DNA from: Clavibacter michiganensis
GTDB taxonomy: Bacteria; Actinomycetota; Actinomycetes; Actinomycetales; Microbacteriaceae
Assembly (NCBI RefSeq): GCF_002151125.1
Contig: NZ_MDJZ01000015.1
Location: forward strand, 62,001-126,000
Reading direction: 5' to 3'
Length of the DNA stretch: 64,000 nt
Shown one piece after another: positions 49,560 through 58,156 of this stretch. The first letter of the stretch is position 1; each line of letters starts with the position of its first letter. The notes beneath the pieces were generated by a model. It made no database searches and was not told the origin of the DNA. It saw only the letters and a list, made by a program, of their open reading frames with translations. The position numbers and the translations under genes are program-made.

Positions 49560-50435
49560 ATGGCAGCCCGCACCCCCTGGTCCCTCTCCGGCGCGCTCCG
49601 CGGGATGTTCGCGAAGCCCACGATCGACGAGACCACCTGGGACGACCTCGAGACCGCCCTCATCACCGCGGACTTCGGCCCCGACGTCACCGAGGCCACC
49701 ATCGACGACCTCCGCCAGAAGGTCGAGCGCTACCGCACGACCGACCCGCGCGACCTCCAGCGCATGCTCCGCGAGAGCATCGAGGAGCGCCTCGCGAAGC
49801 ACGACCCCACGCTCAAGCTCAGCGCCCGCCCCGCCGTCATCCTCGTGGTCGGCGTCAACGGCGTCGGCAAGACCACCACCATCGGCAAGTTCGCGAAGTT
49901 CCTCCGCAACTACGGCCGCACGGTCGTCGTCGGCGCGGCGGACACCTTCCGCGCCGCCGCCGTCGACCAGCTCGCCACATGGGCCGACCGCGCCGGCGCC
50001 GAGATCGTGCGCCCGCAGCAGCCCGGCCAGGATCCCGCCAGCGTCGCCTTCCAGACCGTCGAGCACGCGATGCGCACGGGCACCGAGATGGTCATCATCG
50101 ACACGGCCGGCCGGCTGCACACCAAGGGCGGCCTCATGGACGAGCTGTCGAAGATCCGCCGCGTGGTGGAGAAGCAGTCGCCCATCGCCGAGGTGCTCCT
50201 CGTGCTCGACGCGACCACCGGCCAGAACGGGCTCGCGCAGGCGCAGGCGTTCATCGAGCACGGCGGGGTCACGGGCCTCGTCATCACGAAGCTCGACGGA
50301 TCAGCCAAGGGCGGCTTCATCCTCAACGTGCAGGAGCGCACGGGCATCCCCATCAAGCTCATCGGCCAGGGCGAGGGCATCGGCGACCTCACGGGCTTCA
50401 CCCCCCACGTCTTCGCCCAGAACCTCGTCGGCTGA
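49560..50435 (+). CDS. ftsY: Signal recognition particle receptor FtsY
   Basis: 291 residues; membrane-side GTPase that receives SRP-ribosome complexes. Seen: N domain (DDLETALITADFGPDVTEAT), GTPase motifs G1 VVGVNGVGKTTTIGKFAKFL, the insertion-box AADTFRAAAVDQLATWADR, G3 IIDTAGRLHTKGGLMDEL, G4 ITKLDGSAKGGF. The long acidic A domain found in E. coli is absent, leaving only about 20 residues before the N domain. Lies between smc and its partner ffh. A degenerate copy of its 3' end follows the stop. Confidence 0.97.
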   Translation: MAARTPWSLSGALRGMFAKPTIDETTWDDLETALITADFGPDVTEATIDDLRQKVERYRTTDPRDLQRMLRESIEERLAKHDPTLKLSARPAVILVVGVNGVGKTTTIGKFAKFLRNYGRTVVVGAADTFRAAAVDQLATWADRAGAEIVRPQQPGQDPASVAFQTVEHAMRTGTEMVIIDTAGRLHTKGGLMDELSKIRRVVEKQSPIAEVLLVLDATTGQNGLAQAQAFIEHGGVTGLVITKLDGSAKGGFILNVQERTGIPIKLIGQGEGIGDLTGFTPHVFAQNLVG

Positions 50436-50501
50436 CCCGGGCGCCGGGGATCCTCGGCCCCCGCGTCGTCGTCCAGGACCTCGTCGGCTGATCCGGGCTC
50501 C
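50402..50501 (+). repeat. Imperfect 44-bp direct repeat of the ftsY 3' end
   Basis: Bases 50402-50445 (end of ftsY, its stop codon and 10 nt after it) match 50458-50501 at 38 of 44 positions, offset 56 bp. The second copy includes a second TGA but is out of the ftsY frame. It looks like an old tandem duplication between ftsY and ffh. Confidence 0.7.
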
Positions 50502-50538
50502 CACCTGGGCGCTGGACCGGCGGCTGGTCCGCGCCGGT

Positions 50539-50544
50539 TAAGCT
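50539..50544 (+). promoter_or_regulatory. ffh -10 box, TAAGCT
   Basis: TAAGCT ends 9 nt before the ffh ATG; a leader of 0-3 nt is predicted. Confidence 0.55.
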
Positions 50545-50553
50545 GGACCCACC

Positions 50554-52125
50554 ATGGCTACCTTCGGAACACTCTCGGACCGCCTCGCCGAGACCTTCAA
50601 GAACCTGCGCGGCAAGGGCAAGCTCAGCGCCGCGGACGTCGACGGCACCGTCCGCGAGATCCGCCGCGCGCTGCTCGAGGCGGACGTCGCGCTCGACGTC
50701 GTTAAGGCGTTCACCGCCTCCGTCCGCGAGCGCGCCCTCGGCGGCGAGGTCAGCCAGGCGCTGAACCCCGCCCAGCAGGTCGTGCAGATCGTCAACGAGG
50801 AGCTCGTCGGGATCCTCGGCGGCCAGCAGCGCCGCATCACCTTCGCCAAGAGGCCGCCGACGGTCATCATGCTCGCCGGCCTCCAGGGCGCGGGCAAGAC
50901 GACCCTCGCCGGCAAGCTCGGCAAGTGGCTCGCGAAGGACGGGCACACGCCCATGCTCGTCGCGGCCGACCTCCAGCGCCCCAACGCCGTGCAGCAGCTG
51001 CAGGTCGTCGGCGAGCAGGCGGGCGTCCCCGTCTTCGCGCCCGAGCCCGGCAACGGGAAGGGCAACCCGGTGCGCGTCGCCAAGGACGCGATGAAGCACG
51101 CGGTCGACAAGCAGTACAGCGTCGTCATCATCGACACCGCCGGCCGCCTCGGCGTCGACCAGGAGCTCATGAAGCAGGCCGCGGACATCCGCAAGGCCAC
51201 CGATCCCGACGAGGTCCTCTTCGTCATCGACGCCATGATCGGCCAGGACGCGGTCGCCACCGCCAAGGCGTTCCAGGACGGCGTCGACTTCACGGGCGTC
51301 GTGCTCTCCAAGCTCGACGGCGACGCGCGCGGCGGCGCGGCCCTCTCGGTCGCCTCCGTCACGGGCCGCCCCATCATGTTCGCCTCCACGGGCGAGGGCC
51401 TCGACGACTTCGAGCCCTTCCACCCCGACCGCATGGCGAGCCGGATCCTCGACCTCGGCGACATCCTCACCCTCATCGAGCAGGCCCAGTCGGCCTTCGA
51501 CGAGGAGGAGGCGATGGAGGTCGCCGCGAAGCTCGCGAGCGACAGCTTCACGCTCGACGACTTCCTCAAGCAGATGCAGCAGCTCCGCGGCAAGGGCTCC
51601 CTCAAGAAGATGATGGGCATGCTCCCGGGCATGGGCGCCATGAAGGAGCAGCTGGAGAACTTCGACGAGAAGGAGATCGTCCGCACCGAGGCGATCATCC
51701 AGTCGATGACGAAGGCCGAGCGCCAGAACCCGAAGCTCCTCAACGGCTCGCGTCGACTCCGCATCGCCCGCGGATCCGGCATGACGGTCACCGACGTCAA
51801 CGGCCTCGTGCAGCGCTTCGAGCAGGCCTCGAAGATGATGCGCACGGTCGCGCGCGGCGGCATGCCGCAGATCCCCGGCATGGGCCCGATGCCCGGTGCG
51901 CACTCGAGCCGCAAGCCCGTGCAGCAGAAGAAGAAGGGCTCGAAGTCCGGCAACCCGGCCAAGCGCGCGCAGGAGAACGCCGCGCTCGCGTCCGGCCAGC
52001 GCATCGGTGGCCCGACGGCTCCCGCGGGCTCGGGCTTCGGCCTCGCCGGCGGTGCGAAGGGCGGCGCGAACGGCGCCCCGAGCGAGGAGGAGCTCGCCTC
52101 GCTGCAGAAGTTCCTCGGGCGCTGA
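50554..52125 (+). CDS. ffh: Signal recognition particle protein Ffh
   Basis: 523 residues; GTPase that binds signal sequences and 4.5S RNA. Seen: N domain (LAETFKNLRGKGKLSAADVD), G1 LAGLQGAGKTTLAGKLGKWL, AADLQRPNAVQQLQ, G3 IIDTAGRLGVDQELMKQ, G4 LSKLDGDARGGAAL, and the Met-rich M domain (KKMMGMLPGMGAMKEQLENF; SRRLRIARGSGMTVTDVNGL). The C-terminus is Gly/Ala/Lys-rich with a KKKGSKSGNPAKR stretch. The stop is followed by a terminator hairpin. Confidence 0.97.
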   Translation: MATFGTLSDRLAETFKNLRGKGKLSAADVDGTVREIRRALLEADVALDVVKAFTASVRERALGGEVSQALNPAQQVVQIVNEELVGILGGQQRRITFAKRPPTVIMLAGLQGAGKTTLAGKLGKWLAKDGHTPMLVAADLQRPNAVQQLQVVGEQAGVPVFAPEPGNGKGNPVRVAKDAMKHAVDKQYSVVIIDTAGRLGVDQELMKQAADIRKATDPDEVLFVIDAMIGQDAVATAKAFQDGVDFTGVVLSKLDGDARGGAALSVASVTGRPIMFASTGEGLDDFEPFHPDRMASRILDLGDILTLIEQAQSAFDEEEAMEVAAKLASDSFTLDDFLKQMQQLRGKGSLKKMMGMLPGMGAMKEQLENFDEKEIVRTEAIIQSMTKAERQNPKLLNGSRRLRIARGSGMTVTDVNGLVQRFEQASKMMRTVARGGMPQIPGMGPMPGAHSSRKPVQQKKKGSKSGNPAKRAQENAALASGQRIGGPTAPAGSGFGLAGGAKGGANGAPSEEELASLQKFLGR

Positions 52126-52143
52126 CCCGCCCCATGTGACCCT

Positions 52144-52177
52144 CGACGGCGTCCTCCCCACGGGGAGGGCGCCGTCG
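52144..52177 (+). terminator. Terminator hairpin after ffh
   Basis: 16-bp stem (one G-T pair) with a 2-nt centre, 19 nt after the ffh stop; ends the smc-ftsY-ffh block. Confidence 0.8.
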
Positions 52178-52266
52178 TCGCATCCCTCGACGCGCGTGCC
52201 CCCGCGTGCCAGCGTGGGGGCAGCATCGCGGCGCCCGGTCGCGGTCCCGCGCATCAGGAGCTCCCC

Positions 52267-52647
52267 GTGTTCGCACCCGTCACCGCCTTCAGCGGCTTCA
52301 GCGTGGACGACGTCCCCGCCGCCCTCGTCTTCTACCGCGACACCCTCGGCCTCGAGGTCGAGGAGATGCCGGAGATGGGCATGCTGCGCCTCGTGCTCCC
52401 CGGATCGGGCGCGCGCGTCCTCGTGTACCCGAGACCGGATCACGTGCCCGCCGAGTACACGGTGCTCAACCTGGCGGTGGGCGACGTGGAGGCTGCGGTC
52501 GACGAGCTGGGCCGCAGGGGCGTCGCGACGGCCCGCTTCGACGGCATGCCCGTGGACGCCGACGGCATCATGCGCGGGCACGGACCGGACATCGCGTGGT
52601 TCCGCGACCCCGCCGGCAACGTGCTCTCGGTGCTCGCCGCCGAGTGA
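52267..52647 (+). CDS. VOC-family (glyoxalase/bleomycin-resistance fold) protein
   Basis: 126 residues with two VOC beta-alpha modules: FSVDDVPAALVFYRDTLGLEVEE (residues 11-33) and a C-terminal FRDPAGNVLSVLA. The metal ligands usual in true dioxygenases are not clear, so the activity (lyase, epimerase, or drug binding) is open. GTG start with GGAG 8 nt upstream. It stands alone between the ffh terminator and the convergent protease gene. Confidence 0.82.
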   Translation: MFAPVTAFSGFSVDDVPAALVFYRDTLGLEVEEMPEMGMLRLVLPGSGARVLVYPRPDHVPAEYTVLNLAVGDVEAAVDELGRRGVATARFDGMPVDADGIMRGHGPDIAWFRDPAGNVLSVLAAE

Positions 52648-52713
52648 TCCACGGCCCGCAGCCCGCAGCCGTCAGCTCGCGGATCGACACGGCGGTCCGT
52701 GCGGTCGCGCGGC

Positions 52714-53907
52714 TCAGACCGCGCAGCGCCCGGAGTCGACCGGGGTCGTGGCCCCCGCCTGCTGCAGGACGGGCGCGATCTCGTCGAGCGTCATGGCGTA
52801 GCCCGTCTGGGAGTCCACGGTCGAGGTCGCGAACACGAGCCCGACGACGCGCCCCTGCTGGTCGAACAGGGCGCCGCCGGAGTCCCCGGGGCGGACCGTG
52901 CCGCGCACGGAGTAGACCTCGCGCGTCACGGGCTGCTCGTGCTGGATGTCCGTGCCGAGGGCCTGGACCACCTCGCGGATGCGGGCTCCCGTCGCCTGGA
53001 ACGGTCCGCCGCCCGGATAGCCGGCGACGACGGCCTCGTCGGATGCGGCGAGCTCGTCGCCGAGCGCGAGCGGAGCCGCGGTGAGGCCGGGCACGGCGAG
53101 GACGGCGACGTCGCGGGCCGGGTCGAACACCACCAGCTCCGCCGGCAGCAGGTCGCCGGTGCCGCCCTGCTGCACGTAGACCTCGTCCGATCCCGTGACC
53201 ACGTGCGCGTTCGTGACGACGCGGTCGCCCTGCACGACCCAGCCGCTCCCGGAGGACGAGGTGCCGCAGGACCGCGCCGACGAGAGGATCTTCACCACGC
53301 TGGCGGACGACCGGCGCACCGCCTCGGGCACGTCGGCGTCGGGCGCGGCCGTGTCCGCGATCGACTCCTCGCCGTTCGCGAAGACCCGCGGGTATCCGAC
53401 GTCGTGGAGGGCCTCGTCGAGCGCGGAGAGCGCGGTGCCGCTGGAAATCGGGCTCACCCGGTCGAGCGCCTGGACGATGCGCGACGACGACGCGAGCTGC
53501 ACCGCGGGGATCACGCCGCTGGAGCCGAGGAACCCGCCGATGAACCAGACGGAGACGGCCCACGCCGCGAGCCCCGCGACGGCGCCGATCCCGCGGTCGA
53601 GCCCGCGCGCCGCGCCGCGGGGACGGAGGAGGCGCGTGAGGACGCTCGCGATCTGGGCGAGGATCCCGCTCACCAGCGACGTGGTGACGAGCATGAGCAG
53701 AGCGGCGGCGATCGTGCGCTGCAACCCGTCGGCCACGCCGAACTGGTCGAGCAGCGCCAGGAAGGCGGGCGTGATCGCGAGCGCCAGGGCCACGCCGAGC
53801 ACGATGCCGGCGAGCCCGGCGACGGTCACAATGGCCCCGCGGCGCCAGCCGGCGAGGGCCGCGAGCACGGCGACGACGAGGATGACGATGTCGACGGCGG
53901 GGCTCAC
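52714..53907 (-). CDS. marP: MarP-type membrane serine protease (CvpA + trypsin-like domains)
   Basis: 397 residues. Four transmembrane segments of the CvpA type (residues about 1-120) and an extracytoplasmic chymotrypsin-like domain with His in VTNAHVVTG, Asp in DPARDVAVLAVP and Ser in RPGDSGGALFDQQ. Two cysteines (RSCGTSS and the C-terminal GRCAV) fit the regulatory disulfide known in mycobacterial MarP, which supports acid and oxidative stress survival. GTG 53907. Likely co-transcribed with the GCS2-type ligase 19 nt upstream. Confidence 0.9.
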   Translation of the reverse strand: MSPAVDIVILVVAVLAALAGWRRGAIVTVAGLAGIVLGVALALAITPAFLALLDQFGVADGLQRTIAAALLMLVTTSLVSGILAQIASVLTRLLRPRGAARGLDRGIGAVAGLAAWAVSVWFIGGFLGSSGVIPAVQLASSSRIVQALDRVSPISSGTALSALDEALHDVGYPRVFANGEESIADTAAPDADVPEAVRRSSASVVKILSSARSCGTSSSGSGWVVQGDRVVTNAHVVTGSDEVYVQQGGTGDLLPAELVVFDPARDVAVLAVPGLTAAPLALGDELAASDEAVVAGYPGGGPFQATGARIREVVQALGTDIQHEQPVTREVYSVRGTVRPGDSGGALFDQQGRVVGLVFATSTVDSQTGYAMTLDEIAPVLQQAGATTPVDSGRCAV

Positions 53908-53926
53908 CTGGACAGTCTGCCCCGGG

Positions 53927-55060
53927 TCACCGTCCCAATCCTGAGCGGAGCTCCTGGACGAGGTGCGTCACGACGGGGGCGAGCGCGCCGTCGTTCTCCT
54001 CGGCGACCCGCAGCTGGCGCTGGTAGCTCGCGCCGCGGTCGACGATGTCGAGGATCCCGCGCAGCTCCGCCGCGCAGCCGAGCGCGTCCGCGGTGGGGGA
54101 GAGGCGCTCCACGAGCGCCCGGGTGTCGTCGCCGACGAGGGCCTCCTCGCCCGCGGCGTCCTGGATGATGATCGCGTCCATGCCGTACCGGGCCGCCCGC
54201 CACTTGTTCTCGCGCACGAACCACGGCTGCATGCGCGGCAGCTCCTCGCCGCGGTCGAGCGAGGCGGACATGTCGTGGACGAGGCACTGCACGAGCGCCG
54301 CGAGCGACGCGATCTCCCCGAGCGTCGAGACCCCGTCGAACACGCGCGTCTCGAGCGTGCCCCACTTGGGCGCCGGCCGGATGTCCCAGCGCAGCTCGCT
54401 GTGGTGGTCGATGACGCCGACGTGCGTCATGTCGCCGACGAGCCGCTCGTAGTCGGCCCAGGTGGTGAGGTCCGGCGGCAGCCCCGCGGTCGGGAGCTGC
54501 TGGAACATCAGCGCCCTGTTGGACGCGTAGCCCGTCTCCTGCCCGGACCAGTACGGGCTCGACGCGCTGAGCGCCTGGAAGCGGGGGAGGTGCACGAGGA
54601 GCGCGTTGAGGATCGGGAGCGCCTTCGACGCGTCGTCGATGCCGACGTGCACGTGCACGCCCCAGATCATCATCTGCCGCCCCCACCACCTGGTGCGGTC
54701 GAGCAGGGTCGCGTAGCGCTCGTTGTCGGGCGTGACGTCCTGGTCGGGCCACGCGCTGAAGGGGTGCGTGCCCGCGCACATGAGGTCGATGCCGAGCGGA
54801 TCCGCGACGCCCACCACGCGCTCGATCAGCCGCGCGAGGTCGTCCACGGCGTCCTCGACCCGCGCATGCGGAGCGCTGACGACCTCGACGGTGTTGGTGA
54901 GGAACTCCCCGGTCACGTGCGGGTGCGCGTCGTCGTGCGGGAAGGAGCGGAGGATCTCGGGCGCGGCTCCGGCGAGCTCGCCGGAACCGCGGTCGACGCA
55001 GGCCAGCTCCCACTCGATCCCGACGCGGGACGGGGGCTGCTGGGCGAAGTCGATCTGCAT
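53927..55060 (-). CDS. GCS2-family carboxylate-amine ligase (YbdK-like; putative glutamate-cysteine ligase)
   Basis: 377 residues, ATP-dependent ligase fold. Seen: VGIEWELACVDRGSGEL (the E-x-E metal site), GEFLTNTVEVVSAPHARVED, MMIWGVHVHVGID and WGTLETRVFDGVSTLGEIA. In databases often called glutamate-cysteine ligase, but YbdK-type enzymes have weak GCL activity and actinobacteria use mycothiol, so the true substrate is uncertain. ATG 55060 chosen from the family N-terminus (MQIDFAQQPPSRVGIEWELA). Divergent from rpsP. Confidence 0.88.
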   Translation of the reverse strand: MQIDFAQQPPSRVGIEWELACVDRGSGELAGAAPEILRSFPHDDAHPHVTGEFLTNTVEVVSAPHARVEDAVDDLARLIERVVGVADPLGIDLMCAGTHPFSAWPDQDVTPDNERYATLLDRTRWWGRQMMIWGVHVHVGIDDASKALPILNALLVHLPRFQALSASSPYWSGQETGYASNRALMFQQLPTAGLPPDLTTWADYERLVGDMTHVGVIDHHSELRWDIRPAPKWGTLETRVFDGVSTLGEIASLAALVQCLVHDMSASLDRGEELPRMQPWFVRENKWRAARYGMDAIIIQDAAGEEALVGDDTRALVERLSPTADALGCAAELRGILDIVDRGASYQRQLRVAEENDGALAPVVTHLVQELRSGLGR

Positions 55061-55112
55061 GCGGGTCCTGCCGTCCACGGGGTCTCGGGGCGCATGCGCC
55101 GGGTGTCGTCCG

Positions 55113-55118
55113 ATCATG
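55113..55118 (-). promoter_or_regulatory. Candidate -10 CATGAT for the GCS2-type ligase
   Basis: CATGAT on the minus strand, about 53 nt before the ATG at 55060; weak match and no -35. Confidence 0.3.
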
Positions 55119-55199
55119 CCACGCGGGTCCCGTCGCGGCCGGGGCACGACGCCGTGCGGCGCGCCGGGAGGCGGGGTCCCGGCCGAGCCCGGCGTCTGC

Positions 55200-55205
55200 C
55201 ATAAT
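55200..55205 (+). promoter_or_regulatory. rpsP -10 box, CATAAT
   Basis: CATAAT (five of six TATAAT positions) with a predicted start near 55212. Confidence 0.5.
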
Positions 55206-55211
55206 GATCTG

Positions 55212-55333
55212 TCGAGTCCGCGAACGTCCGACCCTCTAATCAGGCGCCGCGAGACCCCATCGAACCAATGCCGAGTGTGCCCCCACGCTCACGGCCGTCA
55301 GTTCACCCCACACAAAAGAAATTCAGGAGAATT
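55212..55333 (+). promoter_or_regulatory. Long rpsP 5' leader with hairpin and AT-rich end
   Basis: About 120 nt without a gene. A 7-bp hairpin (GAGTGTG 55271-55277 with CACGCTC) lies in the middle, and the last 35 nt are unusually A-rich and unstructured before AGGAGA. Unlike the leaderless neighbours this layout could host feedback control of a ribosomal-protein operon. Confidence 0.35.
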
Positions 55334-55747
55334 GTGGCTGTCAAGATCCGTCTGAAGCGCCTGGGCAAGATCCGCGCGCCGTACTACCGCATCGTCGTCG
55401 CCGACTCGCGCACCAAGCGCGACGGCCGCGTCATCGAGGAGATCGGCAAGTACCACCCCACCGAGGAGCCCTCGTTCATCGAGGTCCAGTCGGACCGGGC
55501 GCAGTACTGGCTCTCCGTGGGCGCCCAGCCCACCGAGCAGGTCGAGGCCCTCCTCAAGCTCACGGGCGACTGGGGTCGCTTCAAGGGCGACAAGGACGCC
55601 GTCTCCACCGTCCGCACCCGCGAGGCGAAGCCCGCCTACGTCGCGGACGAGAAGAAGAAGCCGGTCCTCAAGCCCAAGACCGAGAAGGCCGCACCCGCGC
55701 CCGAGGCCGCCGCGCCCGAGGCCGAGTCGACCGAGGAGCAGGCCTAG
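55334..55747 (+). CDS. rpsP: 30S ribosomal protein S16
   Basis: 137 residues. GTG-started [31 protein letters not shown] is the S16 N-terminus; core ends near residue 90 ([13 protein letters not shown]), followed by a 45-residue Lys/Ala/Glu/Pro extension typical of Microbacteriaceae-like S16. The in-frame ATG at 55268 would add 22 residues unlike S16, so GTG 55334 with AGGAGA just upstream was chosen. First gene of rpsP-khpA-rimM-trmD. Confidence 0.96.
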   Translation: MAVKIRLKRLGKIRAPYYRIVVADSRTKRDGRVIEEIGKYHPTEEPSFIEVQSDRAQYWLSVGAQPTEQVEALLKLTGDWGRFKGDKDAVSTVRTREAKPAYVADEKKKPVLKPKTEKAAPAPEAAAPEAESTEEQA

Positions 55748-55750
55748 CCC

Positions 55751-55987
55751 ATGCTCGCTCCCGCGCTCGCTCATCTGGTCAAGGGCATCGTCGAGCACCC
55801 GGACGACGTCTCCGTGACGAGCAAGGGATCCCCCCGTGGCGAGGTCCTCGAGGTGCGCGTGCACCCCGAGGACCTCGGCCGGGTCATCGGCCGAGCGGGT
55901 CGCACCGCGAAGGCCCTCCGGACGCTCGTCTCGGCTCTCGCCGACGGCCAGCGCGTCCGCGTCGATGTGGTGGACACCGATTCCTGA
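55751..55987 (+). CDS. khpA: KH-domain RNA-binding protein KhpA
   Basis: 78-residue single KH domain. Seen: the GxxG loop in GRVIGRAGRTAKALRTLVSA (about residues 44-63). Partners KhpB in other Gram-positive bacteria, where the pair binds many RNAs and affects cell elongation. 3 nt after rpsP and overlapping rimM, so it is part of the ribosome-maturation operon. Confidence 0.94.
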   Translation: MLAPALAHLVKGIVEHPDDVSVTSKGSPRGEVLEVRVHPEDLGRVIGRAGRTAKALRTLVSALADGQRVRVDVVDTDS

Positions 55988-56603
55988 GGACATCGTCCGG
56001 GACCCCGCGGCGTTCCGCGTGGGCCGGCTCACCAAGGCGCACGGGCTCAAGGGCGCCGTGAAGCTCGAGCTGTTCACGGACGACCCCGACAAGCGCTTCG
56101 TCCCCGGAGCCGAGTTCTCGCTCCAGGTCCCCGACACGTCGCCGTGGCACGGGCGGACCCTCACGCTCACCGAGCTCCGCTGGTACAACAGCCACCCCGT
56201 CGGCTTCTTCGAGGGCGTCGCCGACCGCACGGCCGCCGAGTCGCTGGCCAAGGCCATCCTCTGGATGACGCCGCCCGCCGACGAGCCGGACGAGCCCGAC
56301 GCCTGGTACGACCACCAGCTGGTGGGGCTCAAGGTCCTCCGCGACGGCGTCGAGGTGGGCACCGTCTCGCTCGTGGATCACTTCCCGGCGCAGGACCTGC
56401 TGCACGTGGACACCCCGACGGGCACCGTCCTCGTGCCCTTCGTGCAGGCCATCGTCCCGTCGGTCGACGTGGAGGCCGGCACGCTCGTCGTCACCCCGCC
56501 CCTCGGCCTCTTCGAGGAGATCCCCGACGAGAAGCCGCAGGCGGCCGCCACGGACGCTGCGCCCGACGCCGACGCCGCCCCCGAGGGCGACGACGCCCGC
56601 TGA
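55965..56603 (+). CDS. rimM: Ribosome maturation factor RimM
   Basis: 212 residues; helps assemble the 30S head with S19. Seen: [23 protein letters not shown] (RimM N-domain), and the PRC-barrel part [21 protein letters not shown] with [20 protein letters not shown]. The start is uncertain: ATG 55965 overlaps khpA by 23 nt and is the only standard start in frame before the domain; the first 13 residues are outside the fold. The C-terminus is an Ala/Asp-rich tail of about 30 residues. Confidence 0.92.
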   Translation: MWWTPIPEDIVRDPAAFRVGRLTKAHGLKGAVKLELFTDDPDKRFVPGAEFSLQVPDTSPWHGRTLTLTELRWYNSHPVGFFEGVADRTAAESLAKAILWMTPPADEPDEPDAWYDHQLVGLKVLRDGVEVGTVSLVDHFPAQDLLHVDTPTGTVLVPFVQAIVPSVDVEAGTLVVTPPLGLFEEIPDEKPQAAATDAAPDADAAPEGDDAR

Positions 56604-56604
56604 C

Positions 56605-57291
56605 ATGCGGATCGACATCGTCTCGATCTTCCCGGAGTTCTTCGGGGTGCTCGACATCTCCCTCCTCGGCCGCGCACGGCAGTCCGGCCTCATCGACCTC
56701 CGCGTGCACGACCTGCGCGCCTTCACGCACGACCGCCACCGCACCGTGGACGACACCCCCTACGGCGGCGGAGCCGGCATGGTCATGCGCCCGGAGCCCT
56801 GGGGCGAGGCCATGGACGAGGTCCTGTCGGACGACACCGACCCCGTCGTGATCTTCCCCTCGCCCGCCGGCGAGGTCTTCACGCAGGCCATGGCGCGGGA
56901 GCTCTCCGCGGAGCGTCACCTCGCGTTCGGCTGCGGCCGCTACGAGGGCATCGACCAGCGCGTCGTCGACCACACCGCGACCCGGGCACGGGTCCGGCTC
57001 GTGAGCCTCGGCGACTACGTGCTGAACGGCGGCGAGGTGGCGGTCATGGCGATGATCGAGGCCATCGGCCGGCTCGTGCCCGGTGTCGTCGGCAACCCCG
57101 CGAGCCTCGTCGAGGAGAGCCACTCCGACGGCCTGCTCGAGCACCCCAGCTACACGAAGCCGCCCGAGTGGCGCGGCCTGGTCGTGCCCGACGTGCTCCG
57201 CAGCGGCAACCACGGGGCGATCGCGGCCTGGCGTCGCGAGCAGCAGCTCGAGCGCACGCGTCGCGTCCGCCCGGACCTCCTTCCGGACTAG
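56605..57291 (+). CDS. trmD: tRNA (guanine-37 N1) methyltransferase
   Basis: 228-residue SPOUT methyltransferase that modifies G37 next to the anticodon to prevent frameshifts. Seen: [51 protein letters not shown] (trefoil-knot SAM site) and [20 protein letters not shown], with catalytic Asp/Arg in the C-terminal helices. Begins 1 nt after the rimM stop. Convergent with map, 27 nt apart. Confidence 0.97.
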   Translation: MRIDIVSIFPEFFGVLDISLLGRARQSGLIDLRVHDLRAFTHDRHRTVDDTPYGGGAGMVMRPEPWGEAMDEVLSDDTDPVVIFPSPAGEVFTQAMARELSAERHLAFGCGRYEGIDQRVVDHTATRARVRLVSLGDYVLNGGEVAVMAMIEAIGRLVPGVVGNPASLVEESHSDGLLEHPSYTKPPEWRGLVVPDVLRSGNHGAIAAWRREQQLERTRRVRPDLLPD

Positions 57292-57318
57292 GTCGGCGGG
57301 GCCCGGCCGGCGCCGTCG

Positions 57319-58083
57319 TCAGGAGCGAGCGGTGAGGATCAGCGGGCCGGACTCCGTGATCGCCACGGTGTGCTCCATGTGCGCGCCGCGCGAGCCGTCG
57401 GCGCTGCGGAGCGTCCAGCCGTCCTTGTCCGTGTAGATCTCGTCGGTGCTCTGCAGGAACCACGGCTCGATCGCGACGACGAGGCCGGGACGCAGGGGGA
57501 CTCCGCGGTTCGGCCGGCCCTGGTTCGGGATGTGGGGATCCCCGTGCATGGTGCGGCCGACGCCGTGGCCGCCGAAGTCGGTGTTGACCGAGTAGCCGGC
57601 CTCCGTCGCGACGGCGCCGATGGCGGCCGAGATGTCGCCCGTGCGGCCGCCGGGCTGCGCGGCCCGGATCCCCGCCTCGAGCGCCGCGGTCGTGACCTCG
57701 ATGAGGCGGACGTCCTCCTCGCGGGGCGTGCCGACGATGACGCTGACGGCCGAGTCGCTGACCCAGCCGTCGACGGACACCGCGAAGTCGAGGCTCAGGA
57801 GGTCGCCGTCCTGCAGCCGGTAGTCGTGGGGGAGCCCGTGCAGCACGCCGTCGTTGACGGAGGTGCAGAGGACCTTGCCGAACGGCATCGCGCCGAAGGA
57901 CGGGTGGTAGTCGATGTAGCAGGACTCGGCGCCGCGCGCGCGGATCATGCGGTGCGCCTCCCGGTCGAGGTCGAGCAGGTTGACCCCCACATCGGCCTGC
58001 GCGGCGAGGGCGGTGAGCACGGAGGCCACGAACTCCCCGGCGGGTCGCATCTGGTCCATCTCGGCGGGCGTTCGCAGTTCCAT
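57319..58083 (-). CDS. map: Type I methionine aminopeptidase
   Basis: 254 residues; removes N-terminal Met. Seen: VNDGVLHGLPHDYRLQDGDL (His and first metal Asp region), LDFAVSVDGWVSDSAVSVIVG (both metal-binding Asp), GGHGVGRTMHGDPHIPN (active-site His) and the Glu ligands in VVAIEPWF and HMEHTVAI. No N-terminal zinc-finger extension. ATG 58083 is given, but an in-frame GTG directly before it (58086) lies 7 nt after the -10 TAGGAT and may be the real leaderless start. Confidence 0.95.
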   Translation of the reverse strand: MELRTPAEMDQMRPAGEFVASVLTALAAQADVGVNLLDLDREAHRMIRARGAESCYIDYHPSFGAMPFGKVLCTSVNDGVLHGLPHDYRLQDGDLLSLDFAVSVDGWVSDSAVSVIVGTPREEDVRLIEVTTAALEAGIRAAQPGGRTGDISAAIGAVATEAGYSVNTDFGGHGVGRTMHGDPHIPNQGRPNRGVPLRPGLVVAIEPWFLQSTDEIYTDKDGWTLRSADGSRGAHMEHTVAITESGPLILTARS

Positions 58084-58093
58084 CACGCGAAGG

Positions 58094-58099
58094 ATCCTA
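58094..58099 (-). promoter_or_regulatory. map -10 box, TAGGAT
   Basis: TAGGAT on the minus strand, 7 nt before GTG 58086 and 10 nt before ATG 58083. Confidence 0.55.
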
Positions 58100-58144
58100 C
58101 GGGAGCCGGGCCCCGGGCCTGTCGGGGCGTCCAGGATCCGCTCG

Positions 58145-58150
58145 TAGCAT
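58145..58150 (+). promoter_or_regulatory. -10 box TAGCAT, leaderless membrane-protein gene
   Basis: TAGCAT ends 6 nt before the ATG at 58157. Confidence 0.6.
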
Positions 58151-58156
58151 GAGCCC

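Noticed and set aside
55268-55333. Longer S16 starting at ATG 55268
   Set aside because: The added 22 residues are not part of S16 in any bacterium I know, and the AGGAGA site points to GTG 55334.
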